This document shows positions 8,516-18,623 of a stretch of DNA of 64,000 nt, piece after piece. How positions within the stretch are numbered: the stretch's first letter is position 1; each line of letters starts with the position of its first letter. The position numbers and the translations under genes are program-made. This stretch comes from Pseudanabaena frigida (GTDB taxonomy: Bacteria > Cyanobacteriota > Cyanobacteriia > Pseudanabaenales > Pseudanabaenaceae). Location of the stretch: positions 1 to 64,000 of the forward strand of contig QBML01000020.1 of assembly GCA_003242085.1 (NCBI GenBank), in the 5' to 3' direction. The notes under the pieces were generated by a model that worked only from the letters and a program-made list of their open reading frames with translations, did no database searches and was not told the DNA's origin.

Positions 8516-9205
8516 ATGTTTTTTCATTCATCTTATTTAATCTTAATTCCAGGGATGATTTTGATGTTTTGGGCGCAACAGCGAGTGAAAGCGACCTACG
8601 AGAAATATGCAGATATCCAATCTAGTCTGGGAATGACAGGTGCACAGGTTGCCAAAACAATCCTCCAACGCATGGGTATTTATGATGTTACAGTCGAGCA
8701 AATCGCAGGCGAACTGACCGATCATTATGACCCTTCTGCAAAAGCAGTACGTTTATCTGAATCTGTATATTCTTCCGCGTCACTAGCTGCTGCTGCGATC
8801 GCCGCCCATGAATGCGGACATGTTTTACAAGATGTACGTGGTTACAAATTCATGAATATCCGTGCATCATTAGTGCCTGTAGCCAATATTGGTGCAAATT
8901 TTGGTCCGATGATGGTAATGGCGGGATTGTTTTTAACTGCTCTAGGAAGTCTAAGCACAGTTTTTATCAATATCGGTATTGCCTTATTTGCAGCAGCTAT
9001 CCTATTTCACATTGTTACTTTGCCAGTAGAGTTTGACGCATCTAGCCGCGCCCTTAAACTGATCGATGAGCTAGGCATTCTCCAAGGAAGTGAAAATCGT
9101 GGCGCTCGAAGTGTCCTTAATGCGGCAGCTTGGACGTATGTGGCGACGGCAATTTACGCAGTTCTCCAGCTCGTACAATTGCTCTTAATCCGAGGCGATC
9201 GCTAA
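8516..9205 (+). CDS. YugP-like zinc metallopeptidase
   Basis: 'AAAIAAHECGHVLQ' HExxH-type motif and multiple TM; ATG at 8516 follows GAAGGAGAG; track start 8483 lies in a palindromic repeat. Confidence 0.88.
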   Translation: MFFHSSYLILIPGMILMFWAQQRVKATYEKYADIQSSLGMTGAQVAKTILQRMGIYDVTVEQIAGELTDHYDPSAKAVRLSESVYSSASLAAAAIAAHECGHVLQDVRGYKFMNIRASLVPVANIGANFGPMMVMAGLFLTALGSLSTVFINIGIALFAAAILFHIVTLPVEFDASSRALKLIDELGILQGSENRGARSVLNAAAWTYVATAIYAVLQLVQLLLIRGDR

Positions 9206-9331
9206 TTAGAAATCAGACGCAAAAGAGTTTGATAAAAAGATCGGTAACATAGTTAGTTAATCATGAGAGGCTCATGTTCATGTATCGTTTACTATTAACT
9301 TTTTACTAAACTCTTATACAAAGCGATCGCG

Positions 9332-10723
9332 ATGCCTCAAGCGTATGTACTGGGACTGGGACAGTCTGGAATTTCTGCCGCAAAATTACTCAAAGCTGAT
9401 AGTTGGCAGGTGATAGTTAGTGATAGTAATACTAGTCCTAGTCTAGAAAAGCGGAAACAGGCGTTAGAAGCAGAAGGGATTACCGTTGAACTGGGTGGGT
9501 TTCCTGACTTTGCCAAATTGCTTGAGGCAAACCAGACGGTTGACTTGGTTGTGGTTAGTCCTGGAGTGCCTTGGGATCTGCAGGAAGTCGTCCAAGCCCG
9601 ATCGCTGAATATTGATACTGTTGGTGAGATTGAACTTTCTTGGCGCTATCTCAAACATATTCCTTGGGTGGGCATCACGGGAACCAATGGCAAGACAACC
9701 GTTACCTCATTGACGGCAGCCATATTTCAGGCAGCAGGACTGAAGGCGATCGCCTGTGGCAATATTGGGTTTCCTGCGTGCGAAATTGCTTTACAAGTCT
9801 TGCAACAAAAAATTCATCCCGACTGGATCGTTGCCGAACTAAGCAGCTATCAGATCGAGTCTACCCAAACCGTAAAGCCCAAAATTGGTGTTTGGACAAC
9901 ATTCACCCCCGATCACCTCAATCGTCACTATACGCTTGATGCATATCGCAATATCAAAGCTAGTTTGATCGATCGTGCAGAGCATATTATTCTTAATGGT
10001 GACGATCCTTATTTGGTCAACTTTGGCGCAGCAATGTGGCCGAAAGCAATTTGGACGGGGATTGATGAACAAGTCGTCGAGGCGATCTCCGATGGAGCTT
10101 GTATTGAAAATGGTTGGGTGAAGTTTCGTGCCGAACAAGTTTTTCCGATCGCGCATTGGCATCTCTTGGGCAAGCACAATCGCCAAAATTTATTAATGTC
10201 CGTAGCAGCGGCAAAGTTAGCAGGGATTAGTTCTGAACATATCGATCTTGCTATATCTGAGTTTCAAGGAGTGCCGCATCGACTCGAACATATTTGTTTT
10301 TATGAAGGGATTGCTCTGATTAACGATAGCAAGGCAACTAATTACGATGCAGCAGAGGTGGGGTTGAGAGCTGTGAAACCACCTGTTGTTTTAATTGCAG
10401 GTGGTCAGCCTAAGCAGGGCGATGCTAGCGCGTGGTTAGAGCAAATTCGCCAAAGAGCGATCGCCGTATTATTGATTGGTGAAGCTGCACCTTTGTTTGC
10501 AGAAATGTTAAATGATGCGGGATTTAAAAATTATGAGATTGTGGAAACCCTCGATCGAGCGGTAAAGCAAGCAGCAAGCATTGCCCACAGTCGTGCCCAT
10601 AATCACCCTAGCCAGCCTTTGCCAACTGTGCTATTCTCCCCTGCATGTGCTAGCTTTGACCAGTTTGCTAATTTCGAGCAACGGGGTGATCGTTTCCGCC
10701 AACTTTGTCAAGAACTCTCATGA
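9332..10723 (+). CDS. murD: UDP-N-acetylmuramoyl-L-alanine--D-glutamate ligase
   Basis: 'VGITGTNGKTTVTSL', 'LSSYQIEST', 'LINDSKATNYDAAEVGLRA' Mur ligase motifs. Confidence 0.96.
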   Translation: MPQAYVLGLGQSGISAAKLLKADSWQVIVSDSNTSPSLEKRKQALEAEGITVELGGFPDFAKLLEANQTVDLVVVSPGVPWDLQEVVQARSLNIDTVGEIELSWRYLKHIPWVGITGTNGKTTVTSLTAAIFQAAGLKAIACGNIGFPACEIALQVLQQKIHPDWIVAELSSYQIESTQTVKPKIGVWTTFTPDHLNRHYTLDAYRNIKASLIDRAEHIILNGDDPYLVNFGAAMWPKAIWTGIDEQVVEAISDGACIENGWVKFRAEQVFPIAHWHLLGKHNRQNLLMSVAAAKLAGISSEHIDLAISEFQGVPHRLEHICFYEGIALINDSKATNYDAAEVGLRAVKPPVVLIAGGQPKQGDASAWLEQIRQRAIAVLLIGEAAPLFAEMLNDAGFKNYEIVETLDRAVKQAASIAHSRAHNHPSQPLPTVLFSPACASFDQFANFEQRGDRFRQLCQELS

Positions 10724-12594
10724 CCTCATCTTTTCCATCTAGAGATTTAACGACCGTTAATCTATTCAAACGCCGAACTGTGCTGATTTGGATGATTTTG
10801 GCACTGGCAATGATTGGCTTAGTTGTGCGCTTAGTTTTTTTGCAAGTTTTCACTTCAAACGATCTGCTGGAAAAAGCGCGAAGGCAGCAAATGTTTACGC
10901 TACGCCCCTTTATTCCCCGTCGTACGATTACTGATCGCAAAGGTACTGTTTTAGCCCTAGATCGTCCTGTCTACACCCTATTTGCTCATCCACATCTTTA
11001 CAAAGAAAAGCCTGAAGATATTGCAGCAAAGCTCGCACCAATTCTCCGCAAACCAGCAGAAAGACTGCTCAGTATCCTCACTCGCGACACAACGTCCATT
11101 CAAGTTGAATATTGGCTATCTGAAGAAAATGCCGATCGTATTTATAATTTGCGCCTTGATGGCTTCGATCTAATTCAGCAGCGCCATCGTCTTTATCCGC
11201 AGCAAGATCTCGCGGCGGAATTACTTGGCTATGTAAATGTCGATCATCGCGGACAGGCAGGAATCGAACTCAGTCAAGAGAAATTATTAGAGAGGACTGA
11301 CCAGACTCCTGAAGTAGCTCAAGATGGCAATGGCAAGTTAATTCCCAATCGAATTCCTGCGGGTATGATTCGCAGCGATCGCACTAGTTTACAGATGACG
11401 ATTGACTCACGCATTCAGCGTACGGCAAGACAAATCCTGAAGCAGCAAATGGTCAAGTTTAGTGCCAAACGTGGCGCAGTAATCGTTATGGATGTTAGAG
11501 ATGGTGGATTACTCAGCCTCGTTACTGAGCCAACCTATGACCCCAATCGCTATTACGAAGCTGATGTCAAACTATTTAAGAATTGGGCGGTTTCCGATCT
11601 CTACGAACCAGGTTCCACTTTTAAGCCACTGAATGTAGCGATCGCTCTAGAGGCAGGGGCGATCCAACCCGACACAGTTTTTAATGATGAAGGAGCGCTT
11701 ACCATTGGCGGCTGGCCTGTGGCAAATTTTGACTACGAACAAGTTGGCGCAGTCGGTCCTCTGAGTATTGGTCAAATCCTAGAGCGATCGAGCAATGTTG
11801 GCATGGTACATATTATCCAACGGATGAAGCCATCGGTTTACTACGGTTGGCTAGAACGAATTGGACTGGGAGATACTTCAGGCATCGATCTACCTTCGGA
11901 AACAGCTAGCGCTCTTAAGCCCCAAGATCAGTTCAATGAATATGTAATTGAGCCAGCAACCGCAGCCTTTGGACAAGGCTTTTCGCTTACGCCAATTCAG
12001 TTGGTTCAATTGCATGGCATTCTTGCGAGTGGTGGTAAATTGCTGACACCCCATGTCGTCAAAGGCTTAATCAATGAAGAGGGAGAAGAGTTCTATCAGT
12101 CCAAGTTACCTACGCCTCGACAAATTGTTTCGCCAGCAACAGCCCAAAGGGTGATCGAAATGATGACTGGAGTAGTAGAAAAAGGTACAGGTTTACCTGC
12201 GCGTATTCCTGGCTATCGCATTGCTGGTAAAACGGGAACTGCACAAAAAGCCTCCCCTACAGGTGGTTACTCTAATGCCAAAATCACTAGTTTTGTCGGC
12301 ATATTCCCTGCCAAGGAACCGCGTTATGTGGTTCTGGCAGTTATTGATGAACCCATTGGCTCTGATGCATTTGGCTCAACTGTGGCGGCGCCAATCGTTA
12401 AGACGGTCATCGAAGATATTATTGTTAGCGAAGGTATTCCACCAAGCCATCCTGAGGAAGTCACTTCCAAAATACCTACTTTGCCTGACCCTCAGCCCAT
12501 ACCAACAGTATCCCCATCATCGCAACCATCAGATACTGCATCACCTTCGCCGAATACATCGCCAAAACCCAATCCATCTCGCGATCGCAATTAG
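10705..12594 (+). CDS. Penicillin-binding protein 2 / FtsI-type transpeptidase
   Basis: 'YEPGSTFKPLN' (SxxK), 'SSN', 'AGKTGTAQ' (KTG) motifs; overlaps murD 3' end. Confidence 0.93.
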   Translation: MSRTLMTSSFPSRDLTTVNLFKRRTVLIWMILALAMIGLVVRLVFLQVFTSNDLLEKARRQQMFTLRPFIPRRTITDRKGTVLALDRPVYTLFAHPHLYKEKPEDIAAKLAPILRKPAERLLSILTRDTTSIQVEYWLSEENADRIYNLRLDGFDLIQQRHRLYPQQDLAAELLGYVNVDHRGQAGIELSQEKLLERTDQTPEVAQDGNGKLIPNRIPAGMIRSDRTSLQMTIDSRIQRTARQILKQQMVKFSAKRGAVIVMDVRDGGLLSLVTEPTYDPNRYYEADVKLFKNWAVSDLYEPGSTFKPLNVAIALEAGAIQPDTVFNDEGALTIGGWPVANFDYEQVGAVGPLSIGQILERSSNVGMVHIIQRMKPSVYYGWLERIGLGDTSGIDLPSETASALKPQDQFNEYVIEPATAAFGQGFSLTPIQLVQLHGILASGGKLLTPHVVKGLINEEGEEFYQSKLPTPRQIVSPATAQRVIEMMTGVVEKGTGLPARIPGYRIAGKTGTAQKASPTGGYSNAKITSFVGIFPAKEPRYVVLAVIDEPIGSDAFGSTVAAPIVKTVIEDIIVSEGIPPSHPEEVTSKIPTLPDPQPIPTVSPSSQPSDTASPSPNTSPKPNPSRDRN

Positions 12595-12604
12595 AACTTA
12601 AAAT

Positions 12605-12655
12605 CATAAAATCCTTTAAAATTGTTACTTAGCAACACTTTTAAAGGATTTTATG
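12605..12655. repeat. Long hairpin, 17-bp perfect outer arms, TTGCTAAG-like apex
   Basis: CATAAAATCCTTTAAAA...TTTTAAAGGATTTTATG, downstream of PBP gene. Confidence 0.85.
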
Positions 12656-12757
12656 AATCTGACGAATGATTTGGGGTTGCCATAGCAATACCTTTGTTTT
12701 CTGGTCTTTAAGATTTGTTAAAATTGAAAAGTGTTTTAACGTATTTAGAGAAATTTT

Positions 12758-13015
12758 ATGGCAAAGGTCGAAATCTATACATGGCGAATGTGTCCTTTTT
12801 GCATAAGAGCAAAACATTTACTCGATAAGAAGGGAGTTAACTATACTGAATATGTAATCGATGGTGACGATGCCGCGCGATCGGCAATGGTTGCCAGAGG
12901 CTCCGATGGCAAACGTTCCGTACCGCAGATTTTCATTGACGATAAACATATCGGAGGTTGTGACGCGATTCACGATCTAGATCGTCAAGGTAAGCTCGAT
13001 CCTTTATTAGCTTAA
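12758..13015 (+). CDS. grxC: Glutaredoxin 3
   Basis: 'VEIYTWRMCPFCIRAKHLLDKKGVNY...SVPQIFIDDKHIGGCDA' with CPFC active site. Confidence 0.95.
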   Translation: MAKVEIYTWRMCPFCIRAKHLLDKKGVNYTEYVIDGDDAARSAMVARGSDGKRSVPQIFIDDKHIGGCDAIHDLDRQGKLDPLLA

Positions 13016-13053
13016 CAAGATGTTTTTGGACTTTTAGAAGCCAGATCTATCGC

Positions 13054-13094
13054 AAATAAAGGAAGGCGGCGCAAAGCGCTGCCTTCCTTTATTT
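13054..13094. repeat. Hairpin, 19-bp arms with one G.T, loop AAA
   Basis: AAATAAAGGAAGGCGGCGC-AAA-GCGCTGCCTTCCTTTATTT, downstream of grxC. Confidence 0.88.
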
Positions 13095-13113
13095 AGACCT
13101 TATGTATGTGTAT

Positions 13114-13761
13114 CTAGGAAACGACTTTCTTGACGGTAGGAAGATCCTTTACTCGATCCCACCAAGTCCTCAGTTTAGGTGTTTGTAAAGTGACTACATC
13201 AAATTCTGGAGTTAGAGACAAATAGATAAAGATAGGAATTAGATAGAAGTCAGCAATACCTATTTCGCTACCTAGCAGATATGGATTACCAACAATAAGT
13301 GTCTCGATCGCTTCTACTGATTTTTTAACTGGGGCGATCGCATTGTTCACAAGCTCTTCATCGGCTGTACCACCCTGACTTGGTACAATCAAACGCTGAA
13401 CTACAATCTTGCTAATCGCAGGTGTATATAGGTAACTATCAACAATCGAAAAGATCTGACGCATCCGCGCTAGTTGCAGTGGTTCAGACGGGCTGAATTT
13501 GCTACTTGCAACCATGGCATCAAGATATTCCGTAATCGCCGTTGTTTCATAGAGTATTTCCCCATCAAATTCAATTGTTGGGACTTTACCAAATGGATGC
13601 TTTGCCAAGTATTCTGGTGACTCATTATCACCATTAAAAATACCAACTTCTTTAAACTCGTACTCAGCGTTTGCTTCTTCAAGTAACAATCGAACAGTAC
13701 GGACGTAGGTGCTAATAGAAGCACCATAAACAGTAATTTTTTTCATGCCGAATCGAATCAC
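13114..13761 (-). CDS. Glutathione S-transferase family protein
   Basis: 'HPFGKVPTIEFDGEILYETTAITEYLD' GST N-terminal domain. Confidence 0.9.
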   Translation of the reverse strand: MIRFGMKKITVYGASISTYVRTVRLLLEEANAEYEFKEVGIFNGDNESPEYLAKHPFGKVPTIEFDGEILYETTAITEYLDAMVASSKFSPSEPLQLARMRQIFSIVDSYLYTPAISKIVVQRLIVPSQGGTADEELVNNAIAPVKKSVEAIETLIVGNPYLLGSEIGIADFYLIPIFIYLSLTPEFDVVTLQTPKLRTWWDRVKDLPTVKKVVS

Positions 13762-14035
13762 AAAATAAGCGCGATAGCAATTATCCTAATCGATCATTCA
13801 AGAACGGGAAGTAGCGCAAAGCATCGCCTCTTGATTCTTAGACAAAGAAAGTTGCAGCGCGGAGCGCCGCAGCTCTGCCCTAAAAAAACATGATTGTAAA
13901 TCTAAGCAAAGCCAAGCTTAATGAAAACTAAGGTGATGGCATACTAGGGGTAGTTAAATGAAGCCGTGATTTGATTCTATGGGCAGAAATACTCAAATCA
14001 AATCGCTGTTTTAAATCGCTCGAACAGAGAAAATC

Positions 14036-14221
14036 ATGCAAAATTCAGATTGTTTTGAAGGATTGGCTTGGACAACAGAAGCAAAAGTCAAGTACAAAAA
14101 TATTCCCTACTTTGTGCGATCGCAAGCACGTCAACGCATCGAACAACTAGCAATTGCCGCTGGTAGTGATACGATTACCGCAGAAATTGTCGAAAAAGCA
14201 AGGGTTGAGTTCGGGCAGTGA
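14036..14221 (+). CDS. PCP_red-domain small protein
   Basis: '[49 protein letters not shown]' resembles the C-terminal domain of protochlorophyllide reductase ChlB. Confidence 0.85.
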   Translation: MQNSDCFEGLAWTTEAKVKYKNIPYFVRSQARQRIEQLAIAAGSDTITAEIVEKARVEFGQ

Positions 14222-15147
14222 TAGAAAAATTAACTGGCGATCGTGGTTATTTGTTGACAGAGCAAGCAAATCCCCACAGCCAAAATTTGGATCGGCTGAA
14301 TGCCTTAGAAATAGTTGAACTTTTCAACAGAGAGGATGCCAAAGCAGTTGAAGCTGTTGGGCATGAAAAAGCAGCGATCGCTAAAGCAATTACCACTATT
14401 GCTGAGGCGATCGCCAAGGGTGGCAGATTGTTTTACGTTGGTGCAGGAACTAGTGGCAGACTCGGTGTCCTCGATGCTGCCGAATGTCCACCCACTTTTT
14501 GCAGTGACCCAGAACTGATTCAAGGCATTTTGGCAGGTGGAATGAAGGCCATGGTCAGAAGCTCAGAAGCACTCGAAGATCGCGAAGATGATGGGGCAAA
14601 AGCGATCGCTGAAAAAAATATTAGCGATCGCGATGTTGTATTTGGAATTACCGCAGGAGGAACCACTCCCTATGTCCATGGAGCGCTAGGAGAAGCAAGA
14701 CTCCGCCGCGCAACAACTATCTTTTTTTGCTGTGTACCACCAGAGCAATTTCCAATTCAGTACGATATCGAGATTCGTCCTCTTGTCGGTGCAGAAATTT
14801 TAGCAGGATCGACCAGACTCAAAGCAGGCACAGCCACCAAACTAGTGCTTAACACCATTTCTACTGGCGTAATGGTGAAACTTGGCAAGGTTTACGGCAA
14901 TCGGATGATCGATGTATCGGTCACCAATAGCAAGCTTGAAGATCGGGCGATTCGAATTATTAGCGATCTCACTTCGATAAGCCGCGAGGATGCTGCCATA
15001 CTACTAGAGCGATCGGGCAAGCGGGTAAAACTAGCTCTGTTAATGTATTGGCAAAGCGTGGATGTCTCTGCCGCAGAGCGATTGCTGCTTGATACTAAAG
15101 GAAATTTAGGTGAGGCGATGGCTTCGGCTTCACTCAGCCAACGTTAA
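14218..15147 (+). CDS. murQ: N-acetylmuramic acid 6-phosphate etherase
   Basis: '[28 protein letters not shown]', '[22 protein letters not shown]'; GTG start overlaps upstream TGA; last ~9 codons lie in a palindromic repeat. Confidence 0.94.
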   Translation: MIEKLTGDRGYLLTEQANPHSQNLDRLNALEIVELFNREDAKAVEAVGHEKAAIAKAITTIAEAIAKGGRLFYVGAGTSGRLGVLDAAECPPTFCSDPELIQGILAGGMKAMVRSSEALEDREDDGAKAIAEKNISDRDVVFGITAGGTTPYVHGALGEARLRRATTIFFCCVPPEQFPIQYDIEIRPLVGAEILAGSTRLKAGTATKLVLNTISTGVMVKLGKVYGNRMIDVSVTNSKLEDRAIRIISDLTSISREDAAILLERSGKRVKLALLMYWQSVDVSAAERLLLDTKGNLGEAMASASLSQR

Positions 15148-15182
15148 TGCTTGTTTTAGCTGAGTGGAGCCGAAGTCAAACC
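15120..15182. repeat. Palindromic repeat family B copy, overlaps murQ 3' end
   Basis: GGCTTCGGCTTCACTCAGCCA...TAGCTGAGTGGAGCCGAAGTCAAACC. Confidence 0.8.
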
Positions 15183-15228
15183 TGCAAGACACTTAAGATA
15201 AGATGTGTTAACCAAAAATGTAGAAACT

Positions 15229-15540
15229 ATGACAGGCTCAGAACTTCGTCAAGCGATCGCTAATAAGTGGGACTTTTCCTATGACGTGCAACTTCGCAAA
15301 ACTCAAGGAAAAATTTTCTTGCAAGTAATGTGGCGTTATCAAGAGCAGCAGTCTTTCTCTATGAGTGAGTTAGAATTTATCCAGCATCTTGACGTAATCG
15401 CCTCTTATTTAAGCGATTGGGGCGTAGTAGAACAAGTGCAAAAATTTATCGAAAGCACCAAAGAACGTCCGCGTCTAGGTAAAGCTGTCAGTATTCCTTT
15501 GCAAATTGGTGAGAGAGCGCTAGAATGGCTAGTCGAGTAG
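15229..15540 (+). CDS. DUF3067 family protein
   Basis: 'MTGSELRQAIANKWDFSYDVQLRKTQGKIFLQVMWRYQEQQSFSMSELEF' cyanobacterial DUF3067 pattern; track GTG start (15205) less likely. Confidence 0.8.
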   Translation: MTGSELRQAIANKWDFSYDVQLRKTQGKIFLQVMWRYQEQQSFSMSELEFIQHLDVIASYLSDWGVVEQVQKFIESTKERPRLGKAVSIPLQIGERALEWLVE

Positions 15541-15763
15541 ACGAGAACATAGAAATGATGCTGCACACTATCTTTTTATGAAGAATGCTATAAAAGTTGA
15601 TAAAAGTGTGACGTATTGCTGACTTTCTTGGCTAAAGATTGTACGCTTATGATGCAAAGCTGTTTGTTGATCTATTTTTGTAAATTTTCTTCAAAAAAAC
15701 TTTCAGTCTTCTACGGTACGCCGCTAACCATACCTCCTCAGTCAAAAACGTCAGGGTAAAAAT

Positions 15764-18544
15764 ATGAGTCAAGCAGGAGCTAACCCATGGGATCGCCAAT
15801 TTGTTAACCTTGGGCGAATCATGCAGTTCTTGCGTGATGAAGATAGTATTGACAACCTGTTGACTGCGACACTCGATTATCTTCGAGATAATTTCGAGTA
15901 CAAATTAATCTGGATTGGGCTTTACGATGCAGAAAATCACCGACTTACAGGCAAAGGCGGTACTACGCCAGCAGGAGAAATTAAATTCTTAAAGGAACGG
16001 TTTGCACTTAATGCGGGTGATTTGCTCGATCAGGTCATTTTGCAACGTAAGCCCGTACCGATCGCCGATCTGCGGCAAGAAAAACGTAGTGGCGAATGGC
16101 AGAAAGTAGCCCAAAAGTTTGATATTCAAGGCACATTGCTATGGCCAATCTACCATCGCGATCGTAGCTTTGGGGTAGTTCTATTAGGCTCAAACCTATG
16201 GAATGTTACACCAAGAAATGAAGAGAGAGCGAGGCTTTCAGTCGTTCTCGGCACTCTTGGCTCTACCCTTAGTCGCCTCGATGATGAGTGGCGCTATCAC
16301 AACGTCAAGCGTCCAGACGAACCATTACTGCAAATACTCTCTAAAATCCGCAACATTCACACTCTTACCGATCGCCTTGAAGAGATCGTGCAGGAGACTC
16401 ATAACTATGTAATGCCCGATCACACCAATATTTATTGGTTTGAGCGCGAACACCAATACTTTTGGCGGCGTGTAGCGAACCGCCAAGCAGGGCCTAAAGC
16501 CAAGCAAGCGGTTGACAATACGGCTGGGGTAACAGTGCAAAATGCCCCTAGTTTGTATCAGGCATTATCTAGAGATCAGGTTGTGGTAGTGGTTGATGCA
16601 AAGTCCATGACCAAAGGCGAAGTTAGCAATCGCGTAATGGAACAATTTGGGGCAACCTCCATAATTATTGCGCCCATATTCTTTCAATCTGAGCTGTTAG
16701 GTTTTTTATCTGTAGAAGGTGACGAACCGAGGTTGTGGACAGATGATGAACGTAATTTTGTACTTGGAGCTGCTCAACTAGCCGCAATTACTGCTCCCTT
16801 AGAAGAAATGGAAGTTACTGTCGATCGCATTGCTTCCGATCAAATTCTCACCGCAGGGATTGCTAGGGCAATTTACTCGGATAGTGATTGGCAAAGTGCG
16901 CTTGATAAAGCCGCTGAGCAGTTATGCCTACGATTGGGACTAGAGCGATTTTGGGTGGCAACCTACGATAAAGATAATGATTTTTTTCGAATCGATTTTC
17001 AATATCATCCCAAAAACCGTCGCCCCATTCCAAATATGCTGCCAGGATTGGCTGCTGTAGATGTGCAGATGATGGAGCAATCTCCCGATGCCGCAACCGT
17101 AGAAAATCTCGATAGTGATTTCAAGTTTCTCGCATGGCGAAATTCTCTAATCGATCTTGATGTGCGATCGATGATTGTAAGTAGCACTGCTACTGGAAAA
17201 TCTCTCGAAGCTATTCTAGCAGTTGCCCATGAGGCTCCGCGCACATGGTCTCGCCCCGAGCGCGAAATGGTACAGGCAGTCGCCCAGCAAATCGGTTTGA
17301 TCGTTCACCAAAATGAATTACAACGGATATCCGATGAGCGTCAAAAATCTCACCAAGCCGTGCAATTTGGTCTAGTTGCTTTGCAACAGTCCACAACTCT
17401 TGAAAAATTGCACCATACCGCTACTCAATTAATGGCACAGGTTACGCAGTCGCCCCTTGCGGTACTTGTTGTATGGTTACCAGGTCGTCAAGGCGGACAA
17501 ATCGCGTCGGTATTTGCCAGCCGAGATGACTATCAACTATCAATTAACGAAACATTAATTGCGATCGAAGAAGATCCACTTGTGCAATGGACGATCCAAA
17601 GTGAAGGGATTTTACCGCTCAGTATTCATGATTTGCCAGAACAAACCAAGGCTTGGCTTAATGCCCCTGCGCTCGGTCATTTAATGGTGACTGCATTGCG
17701 AACAACACCAGATCACCAAGCGACGGGAATGATTTTGGTTGCCGATCGCGCAGGGCGGCGATGGGTCGATCGCCAGTTGCAAGCATTTAATATGCTGGCA
17801 AATCAGCTTGCATGGTCGCGGCGTCACTTACTACTGGTAGATCATCTCAAACATAACCGTCAAGAACTAGAACGCCTTAACTGGTATAAGCACCGTCGTC
17901 TGGAAGATATCTATCGAACTGTCAGTAGTGGCGTGCAGCGACTACTAGATGTTGATGCTCGTGCTAACGGTACTGGCGGCATTAATAATGTAACGTTGCA
18001 AAGCTCTCTGAAGCAATTACAGGGTTCTCTATTACCTTTGCCACAGATTATCCGCAAAGAGCAATGGCGTTTGCGTCCCAATTACGAAACCGCTCCTCTT
18101 GCGGGTATGCTCAAACGCGCTTTAGAGCGGGTCGATCCGTTAATCAAGCAACGCCAGATTTGGTCGCAGGTTCACAATCAAGCGAATGTTGTCGTTGGTG
18201 GTGATATCGCCAAAATGGAGATGATTTTAAATGAGTTGTTGTTATTTGCTTGCGGGCGATCGGATGTTAATGGTCGCATCGATCTCTGGTGTCGTCAGAT
18301 TGATGAAAAACTTTTAGAACTATCGATTACTGATTATGGTGTAGTTGATGCATCTTTACTCCAAGAGCTACATCAAGGTAGAGCGATCGATCCTCTATCT
18401 CCGTCGTTGCTAGATCAGCCCCCGGGATTACATCTTGCGATTTGTCAAAGTCTCATGTTAGAAGCTGGTGGAGAGTTGTCGCTCTATCAATTAGAAGATA
18501 ATCGCATTCTCAGTCGTCTAATTTTGCCTCTTTCTAGCTCATAG
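15764..18544 (+). CDS. Multi-GAF sensor protein with degenerate kinase-like C-terminus
   Basis: Several GAF-like modules; C-terminal HATPase-like 'MEMILNELLLFACG...DYGVVD...GLHLAICQSLMLEAGG'. Confidence 0.8.
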   Translation: MSQAGANPWDRQFVNLGRIMQFLRDEDSIDNLLTATLDYLRDNFEYKLIWIGLYDAENHRLTGKGGTTPAGEIKFLKERFALNAGDLLDQVILQRKPVPIADLRQEKRSGEWQKVAQKFDIQGTLLWPIYHRDRSFGVVLLGSNLWNVTPRNEERARLSVVLGTLGSTLSRLDDEWRYHNVKRPDEPLLQILSKIRNIHTLTDRLEEIVQETHNYVMPDHTNIYWFEREHQYFWRRVANRQAGPKAKQAVDNTAGVTVQNAPSLYQALSRDQVVVVVDAKSMTKGEVSNRVMEQFGATSIIIAPIFFQSELLGFLSVEGDEPRLWTDDERNFVLGAAQLAAITAPLEEMEVTVDRIASDQILTAGIARAIYSDSDWQSALDKAAEQLCLRLGLERFWVATYDKDNDFFRIDFQYHPKNRRPIPNMLPGLAAVDVQMMEQSPDAATVENLDSDFKFLAWRNSLIDLDVRSMIVSSTATGKSLEAILAVAHEAPRTWSRPEREMVQAVAQQIGLIVHQNELQRISDERQKSHQAVQFGLVALQQSTTLEKLHHTATQLMAQVTQSPLAVLVVWLPGRQGGQIASVFASRDDYQLSINETLIAIEEDPLVQWTIQSEGILPLSIHDLPEQTKAWLNAPALGHLMVTALRTTPDHQATGMILVADRAGRRWVDRQLQAFNMLANQLAWSRRHLLLVDHLKHNRQELERLNWYKHRRLEDIYRTVSSGVQRLLDVDARANGTGGINNVTLQSSLKQLQGSLLPLPQIIRKEQWRLRPNYETAPLAGMLKRALERVDPLIKQRQIWSQVHNQANVVVGGDIAKMEMILNELLLFACGRSDVNGRIDLWCRQIDEKLLELSITDYGVVDASLLQELHQGRAIDPLSPSLLDQPPGLHLAICQSLMLEAGGELSLYQLEDNRILSRLILPLSSS

Positions 18545-18553
18545 TTAGGGTGT

Positions 18554-18606
18554 AACCGAAGAAGCGAGTGGCGTTGGCTTTTCCCCCCCCACTCGCTTCT
18601 TCGGTT
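18554..18606. terminator. Hairpin downstream of GAF gene (putative terminator)
   Basis: AACCGAAGAAGCGAGTG / CACTCGCTTCTTCGGTT 17-bp arms; loop region includes a C8 run. Confidence 0.6.
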
Positions 18607-18623
18607 CTTGAGGCTTTAGTAAT

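Noticed and set aside
9839-10186. 115-aa antisense ORF in murD
   Set aside because: Shadow ORF of a well-supported Mur ligase.
12221-12601. 126-aa alternate-frame ORF at the PBP 3' end
   Set aside because: Frame-shifted reading of PBP sequence rich in proline codons; no independent support.
13801-13877. Further GC-NNA-GC hairpins (13854-13870 with GGA loop, partial one near 13812)
   Set aside because: Arms contain several mismatches; probably decayed members, not strong enough for separate features.
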